DNA from: an uncultured Bradyrhizobium sp.
Lineage (GTDB): Bacteria > Pseudomonadota > Alphaproteobacteria > Rhizobiales > Xanthobacteraceae
Length of the DNA stretch: 64,000 bases
Assembly (NCBI RefSeq): GCF_936943645.1
Contig: NZ_CAKZJO010000103.1
Span: 1 to 64,000 of the forward strand
Reading direction: 5' to 3'
How positions within the stretch are numbered: the stretch's first letter is position 1; every line of letters begins with the position of its first letter. A model generated the notes under the pieces. The model made no database searches. It had not been told where the DNA came from and worked only from the letters and a program-made list of their open reading frames with translations. A program made the position numbers and the translations under genes. Below, one piece after another: positions 1 to 10,001 of this stretch.

Positions 1-333
1 GGTTGCCCGCCCTGTCATCATGCGTGTCGCGCCGGCGCTACCGCGTCCACCGCACTCCGGCCCGCATCTCGTGACGATCGCGAAGCGCCCCTTTGGCAAG
101 GCCAGGATGTCGGGTGTATGCCATAAATCCGAAATTCGGTAAAGGAGAATATTTTTGCGGAAAGGACTTGACCCGGTGTTTTGCCCGACGCCTCGCCGGA
201 GGCTAATCATGGCTTTGGCAGCCCTGACCGGATCGGGACCGTTTGCGTTATCCCAATGCGGAGAGCCGCATTTTCGGGAAGACTTGTTGGGTGGGCTTGG
301 CAGATACACCAAAAATTCTGCCCCGAACGGAGG

Positions 334-579
334 ATGACTTTCATGAGAAGACCTGCGAAGACCGAGAGCGAACTGATCGCCATGGCGAAGGCCGAATTGA
401 AGGTCCACGCCGACTGTCCCGATGGAATGATCATTTCCGTCCTGCGCGATGGTCGTTCGTGGGAATTCCGCGCCAGCGCCGATCGGACCACCTCGGACCG
501 GCCGGGCTACCCTGAATGCGTCGCCATGCTGGTGCAGATCGGCGATCATCTCTGCAAGCAGTACGACGTCGAGGGGTAA
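334..579 (+). CDS. hypothetical protein, about 81 aa
   Basis: ORF with internal ATG at 334 (MTFMRRPAKTESELIAMAKAELKVHADCPDGMIISVLRDG...) preceded by a purine-rich AGG; in frame with the listed 181..579 ORF. Confidence 0.6.
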   Translation: MTFMRRPAKTESELIAMAKAELKVHADCPDGMIISVLRDGRSWEFRASADRTTSDRPGYPECVAMLVQIGDHLCKQYDVEG

Positions 580-902
580 GCATCCCGTCGCGGGCAGTCC
601 GTTCACGCATCGCGCCGCCGCCAGTCCTGGCAGTCCGACCCGCACTGCGACAATGTTCCAGACGTTGCTGGAGCAGGTCGTCCATTTTCCAGTTGACCCC
701 AAATAGACTGACAGTAAAGGTGCCTTGCTTCACGCGGCGGGCGAGACTGAAGAGGTCTCGCCAAGAACCGACAACAAGAACGGGCGGAAGCATCAGGAGG
801 GTGGACTAGCTCCCGCGCAGAGAATGGCAGGCTGTCGATGCAGCCCCCATGGTGTTGCTCGCTTCGGGAAATAGCACTCAGCGAGCGGGGGAAAAGGCAT
901 CG

Positions 903-1442
903 ATGCGCCCATTGTTGGCGGTGAGTACGGCTATCGACTGGCTGAACGAAAAAGTCGGCAACGTCTGCAACGTTCTGGTTCTCGCGGCCTGCGTGGTCAG
1001 CGCCGTGAATGCGATGATCCGGTATGCCTTCAGCTACAGCTCCAACAGCTGGCTCGAGACGCAGTGGTACATGTTCGCCGTCATCGTGATGTTCGGCTCG
1101 TCCTACACCTTCAAACGCAACGAGCATGTCCGAGTCGAAATCCTTTACCTCATGCTGTCCGAGCGCGGCCAGCTCTGGCTCGACCTGATCGGGACATTGG
1201 TCTTCCTCGTCCCGGCGTGCCTGCTCCTCAGTTATCTCTCGTGGGGGATGTTCTATAACTCGTTCATCGTCGGCGAGATGTCCAACAATGCCGGCGGTCT
1301 GGTGCGGTGGCCGATCAAGTTCGTCCTGACGGCTGGCTTCTTCATGGTGGCCCTGCAAGGCCTCTCGGAGGCAATCAAACGCGCAGCAGCCTTGCGCGGT
1401 GAAGTCACCATCGATGCGAAATACGAGCGGCCGACCCAATGA
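903..1442 (+). CDS. TRAP transporter small permease (DctQ-like)
   Basis: four-TM small membrane protein (WLNEKVGNVCNVLVLAACVVSAVNAMIRYAF...) directly overlapping the large permease; start could be 849 or 903. Confidence 0.85.
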   Translation: MRPLLAVSTAIDWLNEKVGNVCNVLVLAACVVSAVNAMIRYAFSYSSNSWLETQWYMFAVIVMFGSSYTFKRNEHVRVEILYLMLSERGQLWLDLIGTLVFLVPACLLLSYLSWGMFYNSFIVGEMSNNAGGLVRWPIKFVLTAGFFMVALQGLSEAIKRAAALRGEVTIDAKYERPTQ

Positions 1443-3046
1443 TCACGATCGAGATGATGCCGCCGCTGATGTTCGGCGGGCTGGTCCTTGCCATGCTGAT
1501 CGGATATCCGGTCGCCTTCACGCTTGCCGCCCTCGGGCTTTCGTTCGGCTTTCTCGCGATCCACGAAGGCTTTTTCGGGTTCAGCTTCCTGCAGGCGATC
1601 CCCGAGCGCATCTACGGCAGCGTGCTGGCGAACGAGCTGTTGCTGGCGATTCCGTTCTTCACGTTCATGGGGGCGATCCTCGAGAGATGCGGCCTCGCAG
1701 AGGACATGCTGGACTCGATGGGGCAGTTGTTCGGCCCCGTTCGCGGCGGTCTCGGCTATTCCGTGATCATCGTCGGCTTCATTCTCGGCGCCATCACGGG
1801 CACGGTGGCGGCGCAGGTGATCGCGATGGCGCTGATCTCGATGCCGGTGATGATCCGCTACGGCTACAACATGCGCTACATCACCGGCGTGCTCGCTGCG
1901 TCCGGCACCATTACCCAGCTGGTGCCGCCCTCGCTGGTTCTGATCGTGCTCGCGGACCAGCTCGGCAAGTCGGTCGGCGACATGTATCTCGGCGCCTGGG
2001 GACCGTCGATCCTCCAGATCGCGCTGTTCGCCGGCTACACGTTTCTCCTGAGCGTGATCAAGCCCGGCCACGTTCCGGCGGTGCCGAAGGAAGCGAGGAC
2101 GCTCACGGGCTGGGCGCTCTGGCGCAAGTGCCTTCTGGGCATCATCCCGTCCGCCGTTCTGATCTTCGTGGTGCTCGGCACGATGATGCTGGGCCTTGCC
2201 ACCCCGACCGAAGCGGGCGCGATGGGCGCAGTCGGCGCGATCGTCCTTGCCGTCGTCCACCACAAGGATTTCAGCTCGGCCGGGCACAAGATCCTGCTCG
2301 TCGGCGTGGCGGCGGCGGGTGTCGGCACCATCATCGGCATCTACTTCACGCCGAACCTGGTGTTCAAGATCGCCTTCGCGATCGCCTATCTCGCGGTCGC
2401 CTGGGTCTGCCTCGAGACGGTCAGGATTCCGGACCTGCGCGACCTGGTCAAGCAAGGCTACCAGACCACCATGCGCATCACCTGCATGGTGACGTTCATC
2501 CTGATCGGATCGACCTGCTTCTCGATCGTCTTTCTGGGGTGCAACGGCGGTGTCTGGCTGGAGCACATGCTGACATCGCTGCCGGGAGGCGTCTGGGGCT
2601 TCCTGATCTTCATGAACCTGTTCATCTTCTTCATCGCGTTCTTCCTCGACTTCTTCGAGATCGCCTTCATCATCATTCCGATGATCGCGCCGATCGCGCA
2701 GAAGCTTCTCGCGCCCGTCGTCGGGGCGGACGCTGCCTTGATCTGGTTCGGGGTCATGCTCTGCGTCAACATGCAGACCTCCTTCCTGCATCCTCCGTTC
2801 GGCTTTGCCCTGTTCTACCTGCGGGGCGTGGCGCCGAAGGAGGTCAAGAGCTCGGACATCTATTGGGGCGCGATGCCCTGGATCGGCCTGCAGGCGATCA
2901 TGGTTGCGGTCGTCATCGCATTCCCGATCACCGTCACCGCGTTGCTGGATGCCCCCAGGAATGTGGACCTCGACAAGATCAAGATCGAGATCCCCGACGT
3001 CGAGCTGCCACCACCGATGCTCGATTTCGGCCAGCCGAAGAATTGA
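1439..3046 (+). CDS. TRAP transporter large permease (DctM-like)
   Basis: long polytopic protein with DctM-family features (GAITGTVAAQVIAMALISMPVMIRYGY, LATPTEAGAMGAVGA); 4-nt overlap with small permease. Confidence 0.9.
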   Translation: MITIEMMPPLMFGGLVLAMLIGYPVAFTLAALGLSFGFLAIHEGFFGFSFLQAIPERIYGSVLANELLLAIPFFTFMGAILERCGLAEDMLDSMGQLFGPVRGGLGYSVIIVGFILGAITGTVAAQVIAMALISMPVMIRYGYNMRYITGVLAASGTITQLVPPSLVLIVLADQLGKSVGDMYLGAWGPSILQIALFAGYTFLLSVIKPGHVPAVPKEARTLTGWALWRKCLLGIIPSAVLIFVVLGTMMLGLATPTEAGAMGAVGAIVLAVVHHKDFSSAGHKILLVGVAAAGVGTIIGIYFTPNLVFKIAFAIAYLAVAWVCLETVRIPDLRDLVKQGYQTTMRITCMVTFILIGSTCFSIVFLGCNGGVWLEHMLTSLPGGVWGFLIFMNLFIFFIAFFLDFFEIAFIIIPMIAPIAQKLLAPVVGADAALIWFGVMLCVNMQTSFLHPPFGFALFYLRGVAPKEVKSSDIYWGAMPWIGLQAIMVAVVIAFPITVTALLDAPRNVDLDKIKIEIPDVELPPPMLDFGQPKN

Positions 3047-3140
3047 GAACGCCTCCGCGCGGCCGCTGCTTTCGAGTTGTGCCGGATGATCCACGCGCGC
3101 TACCTTCGCGTTCGTCTTCGCAATCCGGAATCGTATCTCG

Positions 3141-3749
3141 ATGACGCGCATCATCATCGCCGCCAGCCTTCTGCTGTCATCCTCCGCATCTGCCCAGAGC
3201 GCCCCGCCGCAGGAGGGGCCCATCACCTGCGCGGCGCCGGTGGCCCCTGACGATACCGAGCGGAGCCTGAAGCAGCGCTACGGCAAGGACGCCGTGGTGC
3301 AAAATCTGCCGGGCGCCGAAGGCGAGACCTACAAGGGCATCGTACTATTCCCGAAGGCGAGGGACCGCCGCATCGAGATCGCCTTCACCGACGACAAGGC
3401 CGGACGCGCCTCCGGCCTGACCTTGCGCGACGCAGGCAAGACCAGCCTCTGGAATGTCGCCGGCGTCACGATCGGATCAAGCCTCGCCGACGTGCAGAAG
3501 GCCAACGGCAAGCCGTTCCGGGTCAGCGGCTTCGAGTGGGACTATGGCGGCTTCGTCACCGACTGGAAGGGCGGCACGCTCGGCCGGCCGCTGCAGGGCG
3601 GCTGTCGGGTCACGATCCGTTTCAGTGGCAAGTCCGGTGCGCCGAGATCGCTGTCCGGCGACGGCGTGAAGGTGGCCTCCGACAACGCGGCGCTGGTGAA
3701 GTATGCGCCCGTCGTGACCGAGATCGGCGTGAATTTTCCGGACAAGTAG
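3141..3749 (+). CDS. hypothetical secreted protein
   Basis: ORF with N-terminal signal peptide MTRIIIAASLLLSSSASAQS. Confidence 0.7.
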   Translation: MTRIIIAASLLLSSSASAQSAPPQEGPITCAAPVAPDDTERSLKQRYGKDAVVQNLPGAEGETYKGIVLFPKARDRRIEIAFTDDKAGRASGLTLRDAGKTSLWNVAGVTIGSSLADVQKANGKPFRVSGFEWDYGGFVTDWKGGTLGRPLQGGCRVTIRFSGKSGAPRSLSGDGVKVASDNAALVKYAPVVTEIGVNFPDK

Positions 3750-3755
3750 GATTTC

Positions 3756-3783
3756 GGCGGATTACGCCTTCGGCTAATCCGCC
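3756..3783. repeat. short palindromic extragenic element (ggcggatta...taatccgcc)
   Basis: perfect 9-bp inverted repeat with 10-nt loop just after the 3749 stop; could act as a terminator. Confidence 0.6.
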
Positions 3784-3907
3784 CTACGTAAACCAATCGG
3801 TAGGAATTGGTTCGATGCGGTTTTTGCGGATCTGATTTGTTCTTTGAGAACGAAGTGGAGTCAGATGTAGAACGAAAGCTGACGGATGTGATCTGCGAAG
3901 ATTCGTC

Positions 3908-4885
3908 TCACATCGTCCGCTCCATCCGTCGCGCGCGATAGGCCTGCGGTGACATCAGGGTGAGCTTCCGGAACGCCTTGCGAAAGCTGCTCTCGTCCTC
4001 ATAGCCGGTCGTACGCGCGATGGCCTTGATCGGCTGCGTCGTCGTCTCCAGCAGCGTGCGCGCGTGCTCGACGCGGCGGCGCATGATGAAGGCCTGCGGC
4101 GGTTCGTGCGTGAGCTCCTGAAATTTCCGGTTCAGCGTACGCTCGCTGAGGCCGAGCGCGCCGGCAAGGCGCTTGACCGTCATCGGGGCCTTGCCGGTAC
4201 GGCGAACCAGCAGGTCGGCCCTGGTCAGCAGCGGGTCCTGCGACAGCAGATAGCCGACCGGCATGAAGATCGACTGGCTGCGCTGCGCGGTATCGATGAC
4301 GACGTAGTCCGCGCATAGTTTCGCGATCTCCTTGCTTTCGACCAGCTCGATCAATCGGAGCAGGAGATCGACCCACGACATCGGGCCGGCCGCGCAGACG
4401 ATGCGGTCCGCAACCGTGACGACGGCGTCGGCGGCGAGGTCGATGGTGGGATGGCGCTGCCGCAGCTCGCTCTGCAGCCACCAGGTGATGGTGGCGCGGC
4501 GGTGGTCGAGCAGGCCGGCCCCTGCGAGCAGGAACACGCCGCTGCAGAACGCCCCGATCAGCCGGCCGCTCGCGTGCTGCTGCCGCAGCCAGGCGCCAGC
4601 GCGGGCATATTGCGGTTGCAGGCGCTCGGCGGTGACGTGATCGACGAGGTTACCGGGGACCAGGATGGCGTCGAAGCGGGCGCGTTGCCCGACCGCGCCA
4701 TCGACCCCGACCATCTGGCCGCCGCCGGCGCGTACCGGCTTGCCGTCGAGCGAGAGCGTCTGCCAGCTGAAGCGGGGCTTTGCGCCGCTCTGCTGCATGA
4801 CGTGATTGGCAAGCGACAGGATGTCGGCGACGCCTGATATCGCCGAATGCATGCAGCCTTCCACGGCCAGAATTGCGAGCTTCAT
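3908..4885 (-). CDS. GlxA-like AraC family transcriptional regulator (DJ-1/PfpI domain plus AraC HTH)
   Basis: N-terminal amidase-like domain (MKLAILAVEGCMHSAISGVADIL...FCSGVFLLAGAGLLDHRRATITWW) and C-terminal AraC HTH (LGLSERTLNRKFQELTHEPPQAFIMRRRVEHAR...GYEDESSFRKAFRKLT). Confidence 0.9.
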   Translation of the reverse strand: MKLAILAVEGCMHSAISGVADILSLANHVMQQSGAKPRFSWQTLSLDGKPVRAGGGQMVGVDGAVGQRARFDAILVPGNLVDHVTAERLQPQYARAGAWLRQQHASGRLIGAFCSGVFLLAGAGLLDHRRATITWWLQSELRQRHPTIDLAADAVVTVADRIVCAAGPMSWVDLLLRLIELVESKEIAKLCADYVVIDTAQRSQSIFMPVGYLLSQDPLLTRADLLVRRTGKAPMTVKRLAGALGLSERTLNRKFQELTHEPPQAFIMRRRVEHARTLLETTTQPIKAIARTTGYEDESSFRKAFRKLTLMSPQAYRARRMERTM

Positions 4886-4994
4886 GGGACCTCCAGGCGG
4901 GTGCGGCGATCCTAACCGAACGGGCCGGCGGGCGCTTGGCGGAAATTGCCCGATCTCTGTCTTATCCGCCACTGCCGTCGCGGGCTCGTCCAGT

Positions 4995-5028
4995 CCAATC
5001 TTTCGCTGTCGTCACACGACATGATTGG
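4995..5028. promoter_or_regulatory. candidate operator: nested inverted repeat in the divergent region
   Basis: ccaatc-N6-tgtcgt-cac-acgaca-N1-gattgg between a regulator gene (minus) and a tautomerase gene (plus). Confidence 0.4.
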
Positions 5029-5036
5029 AGAAAGAC

Positions 5037-5300
5037 ATGCCTTACGTCACCATTTCCACCGTCCGCGGCATCCTGGATGTCGCGCAGAAGAAGCAGCTGC
5101 TCGAACGCGTCACCGACCTGCTGGTCGAGGTCGAAGGGCAGGGCAATGCGGATTTCCGCCGCAACATCTGGGTCCGGATCGAGGAGCAGGATCCCTCGCA
5201 CTGGTCGCTCGGCGGCATGCAGCCGACAGCCGAGATCATCGCCGGCACGTTCGGCGCGATCGGCGCGGACGGGCTGCGGGTTGCGCGGCCGAAGCCGTAG
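5037..5300 (+). CDS. tautomerase family protein (4-oxalocrotonate tautomerase-like)
   Basis: MPYVTISTVRGILDVAQKKQLLERVTDLLVEVEG... with Pro directly after initiator Met. Confidence 0.75.
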   Translation: MPYVTISTVRGILDVAQKKQLLERVTDLLVEVEGQGNADFRRNIWVRIEEQDPSHWSLGGMQPTAEIIAGTFGAIGADGLRVARPKP

Positions 5301-5315
5301 CGTGGCGTGGCTTAA

Positions 5316-5379
5316 GTAGAGCGCAGCGAAACCCATCATCGTGCAACAGGCCAGATGATGGGTTTCGCGAGAGCTCTAC
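5316..5379. repeat. palindromic extragenic element (gtagagc..gcgaaacccatcatc..gatgatgggtttcgc..gctctac)
   Basis: perfect 15-bp arms plus a perfect outer 7-bp arm. Confidence 0.75.
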
Positions 5380-5397
5380 CCATCCCACGACGCCAAA

Positions 5398-5430
5398 ACG
5401 AAAAGGCGCCCCTCGCGGAGCGCCTTTTGC
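5398..5430 (-). terminator. Rho-independent terminator for glnA
   Basis: aaaaggcgc...gcgcctttt stem located just downstream of the glnA stop on the minus strand. Confidence 0.7.
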
Positions 5431-5453
5431 CTGTTGGATAAGGTTCAGGCCGC

Positions 5454-6863
5454 TTAGCCCGAATAGTACATCTCGAACTCGACCGGGTGCGGGGTCATCT
5501 CGAAGCGGGCGACTTCGGTCATCTTCAGCTCGATGTAAGCGTCGATGAAGTCGTCGTCGAACACGCCGCCGGCCTTGAGGAAGCCGCGGTCCTTGTCGAG
5601 GTTCTCCAGCGCCTCGCGGAGCGAGCCGCAGACGGTCGGGATCTGCTTCAGCTCTTCCTTCGGCAGGTCGTAGAGGTCCTTGTCCATCGCCGGACCCGGA
5701 TCGATCTTGTTCTTGATGCCGTCGAGGCCGGCCATCAGCATCGCGGCGAAGCCGAGATAGGGGTTGGCCATCGGATCGGGGAAGCGCACCTCGACGCGCT
5801 TGGCCTTCGGCGAAGCGGTGTAGGGGATGCGGCAGGAGGCCGAGCGGTTGCGCGCGGAGTAGGCGAGCAGCACGGGCGCCTCATAGCCCGGGACCAGACG
5901 CTTGTAGGAGTTGGTCGAGGGGTTGGTGAAGGCGTTGATCGCCTTGGCGTGCTTGATGATGCCGCCGATGTAGTGCAGGCAGGTCTCCGAGAGGTCGGCA
6001 TACTTGTTGCCGGCGAACACCGGCTTGCCGTCCTTCCAGATCGACTGGTGCACGTGCATGCCCGAGCCGTTGTCGCCGAAGATCGGCTTCGGCATGAAGG
6101 TGGCGGTCTTGCCGTAGATGTGCGCGACCTGGTGGATGCAGTATTTGTAGATCTGCATGTGGTCGGCCATCAGCGTCAGCGTGTCGAACTTCATGCCGAG
6201 CTCGTGCTGGGCGGAAGCGACTTCGTGGTGATGCTTCTCGACCTTGACGCCCATCTTGGCCATGGCGCCGAGCATTTCCGAGCGCATGTCCTGCACCGAA
6301 TCCTGCGGCGGCACCGGGAAGTACCCGCCCTTGGTGCGGATGCGGTGGCCGAGATTGCCGCCTTCATATTCGGTGTCGGAGTTGGTCGGCAGCTCCGAGG
6401 AGTCGAGACGGAAGCCGGTCTTGTAGGGCTCGGCCGAATAGCGCACGTCGTCGAACACGAAGAACTCGGCTTCGGGACCGACGAACACGCTGTCGCCCAC
6501 GCCCATCGACTTCACCATGGCTTCCGCCTTCTTGGCGATGCCGCGGGGGTCGCGGTTGTAGGGCTCGCCGGTGGTCGGCTCGAGCACGTCGCAGGTGATG
6601 ACCATGGTGGTCTCGGCGAAGAACGGGTCGATCGTCGCGGTGACCGGATCGGGCATCAGGCACATGTCGGACTCGTTGATCGCCTTCCAGCCGGCGATCG
6701 AGGAGCCGTCGAACATGGTTCCTTCGGCGAAGATGTCATCGTCGATCATGCTGACGTCGAACGTCACATGCTGCCACTTGCCGCGCGGATCGGTGAAGCG
6801 CAGGTCGACGTACTTGACGTCGTTGTCCTTGATCGATTTCAGGACGTCTTTGGCGGTCTTCAT
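5454..6863 (-). CDS. glnA: type I glutamine synthetase
   Basis: 469 aa; [36 protein letters not shown]..., [47 protein letters not shown]; next to glnB. Confidence 0.98.
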   Translation of the reverse strand: MKTAKDVLKSIKDNDVKYVDLRFTDPRGKWQHVTFDVSMIDDDIFAEGTMFDGSSIAGWKAINESDMCLMPDPVTATIDPFFAETTMVITCDVLEPTTGEPYNRDPRGIAKKAEAMVKSMGVGDSVFVGPEAEFFVFDDVRYSAEPYKTGFRLDSSELPTNSDTEYEGGNLGHRIRTKGGYFPVPPQDSVQDMRSEMLGAMAKMGVKVEKHHHEVASAQHELGMKFDTLTLMADHMQIYKYCIHQVAHIYGKTATFMPKPIFGDNGSGMHVHQSIWKDGKPVFAGNKYADLSETCLHYIGGIIKHAKAINAFTNPSTNSYKRLVPGYEAPVLLAYSARNRSASCRIPYTASPKAKRVEVRFPDPMANPYLGFAAMLMAGLDGIKNKIDPGPAMDKDLYDLPKEELKQIPTVCGSLREALENLDKDRGFLKAGGVFDDDFIDAYIELKMTEVARFEMTPHPVEFEMYYSG

Positions 6864-7014
6864 GCATACCCCTTTTGGCTCTGCGGGTCGGTTTCCAGAT
6901 GAGCAAAATTATTCTCGCTCGGGCGAGTTTTGCGCGACCGCACAAACGAAATCAGGCCGCCGAAGCAGCCTTCTTTCTAGTCGGAGTGTCGCAAAATTCG
7001 GGATAGCACCCGGC

Positions 7015-7410
<396 letters not shown>

Positions 7411-7525
7411 TTAACGCACGATCTTGTCTTCGCTATGCCGGAAGTCCTGACCTGACCGGCAACAACGGCCGGCGACACCCTGAAAAATGCCAGTGAGCAC
7501 GACGAACCGAAGCGGCTTCCTCGAA

Positions 7526-7541
7526 AGCAGGGTCTATGCCA
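7526..7541 (-). promoter_or_regulatory. candidate sigma-54 (RpoN) -24/-12 promoter for glnB-glnA
   Basis: minus strand tggcatagaccctgct, close to TGGCAC(G)N4-5TTGC(W) with correct GG/GC spacing, about 160-170 nt upstream of glnB. Confidence 0.55.
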
Positions 7542-7735
7542 AATTGCAAAGCCCCTGATTATTGGAGCGTTATCAGCCTTTTAACTGGTCTCTCTGAGTG
7601 GTGGCGCCGACTTGCACAAAATACCGAAGACCACGAAATAGGCAAACGGTTCAATTTGTGTGCAGATCGTTGTTCCCCATGGCCGGTCGGCGCGGAAGAT
7701 GCCTGTTGAAAAGGCGAATGTACTAGGGAAGTGGC

Positions 7736-9235
7736 ATGGAAGTTCTGACCAACGCCGAAATGCAGCGGGCGGACCAGCTCGCCATTGCGGCCGGCACGCC
7801 CGGCTTCAAGCTGATGCTGAGCGCGGGCCAGGCAGTCGCCGAGGCCGCTCAGGCCCTGGTGGAGGAGGGGCCGATCCTGATCGTCGCCGGCCCCGGCAAC
7901 AATGGCGGTGACGGATTTGTCGCAGCCGCCGAGCTCGCCGCGCAGGGGCGCGAGGTCTCGGTGATCCTGATGTGCGAGCGCGATCAGCTCCAGGGCGATG
8001 CGGCCTCCGCCGCGCGCGGCTGGAAGCATCCCTTGCTCCCGTTCAATCCGCAGGCGATCGGACGTCCCGCGCTGATCATCGATGCCCTGTTCGGCGCCGG
8101 CCTCAGCCGCCCCGTCGACGGCGAGGCGCATGCGATGATCGAGGCGATCAACGCCAACGGTGCTCCCGTGCTCGCAGTCGACCTGCCGAGCGGCATCAAC
8201 GGCACCAGCGCGGCGGTGATGGGCGCGGCGGTGAACGCCACCGAGACCGTGACCTTCTTCCGCAAGAAGCCGGCACATCTGTTGCTGCCCGGCCGGATGC
8301 ATTGCGGCCGGGTGCGTGTTGCCGACATCGGCATCGAGGCGCAGGTGCTGGACGAGATCGCGCCGCAGACTTTCGAGAACGATCCGGATGCCTGGGGCAC
8401 CGCCTTTCCGGTGCCGGGCGTCGACGGCCACAAATACGCGCGCGGGCATGTGCTGGCGGTCTCGGGCGATGCGGCCGCGACCGGCGCTGCGCGGCTCGCC
8501 GCGCGCGGCGCGCTGCGGGCAGGGGCGGGCCTCGTCACGCTGGCGAGCCCGCGCGATGCGCTCGCGATCAACGCGGCCGCGCTCACGGCGGTGATGGTTC
8601 GGCCCGTCGATACCGCGATCGAGTTCGGCGAGCTGCTCGGCGACAAGCGCTACAACACCTGCATCATCGGCCCCGGCGCGGGCGTCAGTGAGCGCACCTG
8701 CGATCTCGTCCACACCGCGCTCACCGCGCAGCGGCATCTGGTGCTCGATGCCGATGCGTTGACGAGCTTTGCCGCAAAGCCCGAGCGGCTATTCGAACAG
8801 ATCAAGTCGTCGCAGGACAATGCGGTGGTGCTGACACCGCATGAAGGCGAGTTTCCGCGCCTGTTCTCCGACCTCAGCAACAAATTTCCGGGGCGTTCCA
8901 AGCTGGAGCGCGTGCGCGCCGCGGCCGAGCGCTCCGGCGCCGTCGTGCTGCTGAAGGGACCCGACACCACCATCGCCGCTCCCGACGGCCGCGCCACCAT
9001 CGCCGCCAACGCGCCGCGCTGGCTCGCCACCGCCGGTGCCGGCGACGTGCTCTCCGGCATCATCGCAGGGCTCCTGGCGCAGGGCGTGCCGGCGTTCGAA
9101 GCGGCCAGTATCGGCGTCTGGATGCATGGCGAGGCGGCAAGCGAAGCGGGGCCGGGGCTGATCGCGGAGGACCTCACCGAGACGCTGCCGGCCGTGCACC
9201 GGCGGATCTATGACGCGCTCGGGGTTGAGTACTAG
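7736..9235 (+). CDS. nnr: bifunctional NAD(P)H-hydrate epimerase / ADP-dependent dehydratase
   Basis: N-terminal YjeF_N (GPGNNGGDGFVAAAELAAQG) fused to a carbohydrate kinase-like domain (TPHEGEFPRLF, LLKGPDTTIAAPDGR, ATAGAGDVLSGIIAGLLAQG). Confidence 0.95.
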   Translation: MEVLTNAEMQRADQLAIAAGTPGFKLMLSAGQAVAEAAQALVEEGPILIVAGPGNNGGDGFVAAAELAAQGREVSVILMCERDQLQGDAASAARGWKHPLLPFNPQAIGRPALIIDALFGAGLSRPVDGEAHAMIEAINANGAPVLAVDLPSGINGTSAAVMGAAVNATETVTFFRKKPAHLLLPGRMHCGRVRVADIGIEAQVLDEIAPQTFENDPDAWGTAFPVPGVDGHKYARGHVLAVSGDAAATGAARLAARGALRAGAGLVTLASPRDALAINAAALTAVMVRPVDTAIEFGELLGDKRYNTCIIGPGAGVSERTCDLVHTALTAQRHLVLDADALTSFAAKPERLFEQIKSSQDNAVVLTPHEGEFPRLFSDLSNKFPGRSKLERVRAAAERSGAVVLLKGPDTTIAAPDGRATIAANAPRWLATAGAGDVLSGIIAGLLAQGVPAFEAASIGVWMHGEAASEAGPGLIAEDLTETLPAVHRRIYDALGVEY

Positions 9236-9699
9236 TGCTGAGGCGGCTCGCGCTCGCTGACATGGACGCAGCGGCGCGGGTCCATCGGATCGCATTCGAC
9301 CAGGCGATGCCCTGGCTCGCCGGGCTGCATACGCCGGACGAGGACCGCTGGTTCTACCGCGAGCGTGTCTTTCCGACGTGCCGCATCTGGGGACGCTTCG
9401 ACGATGGCGAGTTGATCGGGATCATCGCGTTCCGCGCAGGTTGGGTCGATCAGCTCTACGTGCGTCCCGTAGCCCATGGCCGCGGCATCGGCACCGAACT
9501 CCTCGACGTCGCCAAAGCCGCTTGCGATCGACTTGAGCTCTGGACGTTCCAGCGCAACGCGCCGGCGCGACGTTTCTACGAGGCGGGCGGGTTCAGGCTC
9601 GTCGAGCGGACTGACGGCGGGCGGAATGAGGAGAGGGAGCCCGATGCTCGGTACTTATGGACGCGTCGAGAACTTGATTCCCGATCGACTGTAGTCTAA
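9235..9699 (+). CDS. GNAT family N-acetyltransferase
   Basis: GTG start overlapping the upstream TAG; VRPVAHGRGIGTELLDVAKA acetyl-CoA binding motif and C-terminal NAPARRFYEAGGF. Confidence 0.85.
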   Translation: MLRRLALADMDAAARVHRIAFDQAMPWLAGLHTPDEDRWFYRERVFPTCRIWGRFDDGELIGIIAFRAGWVDQLYVRPVAHGRGIGTELLDVAKAACDRLELWTFQRNAPARRFYEAGGFRLVERTDGGRNEEREPDARYLWTRRELDSRSTVV

Positions 9700-9708
9700 A
9701 AACTACAT

Positions 9709-10000
9709 GTGGTCGAGCTCAAGCAGACTGAGACTTTTCGGAAGTGGCGATTGCGTCTCCGAGCGGGCCAGAGCGCTGATTGCGTCGCGCCTGGACCGGT
9801 TGGCTCAAGGGCACACAGGCGATGTCGAGACGGTCGGCGATGGCGTAAGCGAGCTGCGTATCCACTACGGCCCCGGCTACCGCATCTATTTCCAGAAGCG
9901 GGGTAACACGATCATCGTTTTGCTGTGCGGTGGCGACAAGAGTACGCAGGCAAGAGACATCAAGGCCGCCAAGCGCCTTGCCGAGATGTGGAGCGAATGA
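9709..10000 (+). pseudogene. HigB/RelE-type addiction module killer protein, frameshifted
   Basis: N-terminus MVELKQTETFRKWRLRLR in the frame of 9709; remainder ERARALIASRLDRLAQGHTGDVETVGDGVSELRIHYGPGYRIYFQKRGNTIIVLLCGGDK in the frame of 9707; break around 9757-9763. Confidence 0.75.
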
Positions 10001-10001
10001 C

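Noticed and set aside
1253-3226. 657-aa minus-strand ORF
   Set aside because: Antisense shadow of the TRAP permeases; Arg/Asp/His-rich low-complexity translation typical of high-GC antisense frames
9707-10000. HigB-like toxin as an intact 97-aa gene as listed
   Set aside because: The first about 17 residues of that frame (MWSSSSRLRLFGSGDC) do not resemble the family, whereas MVELKQTETFRKWRLRLR in the next frame does
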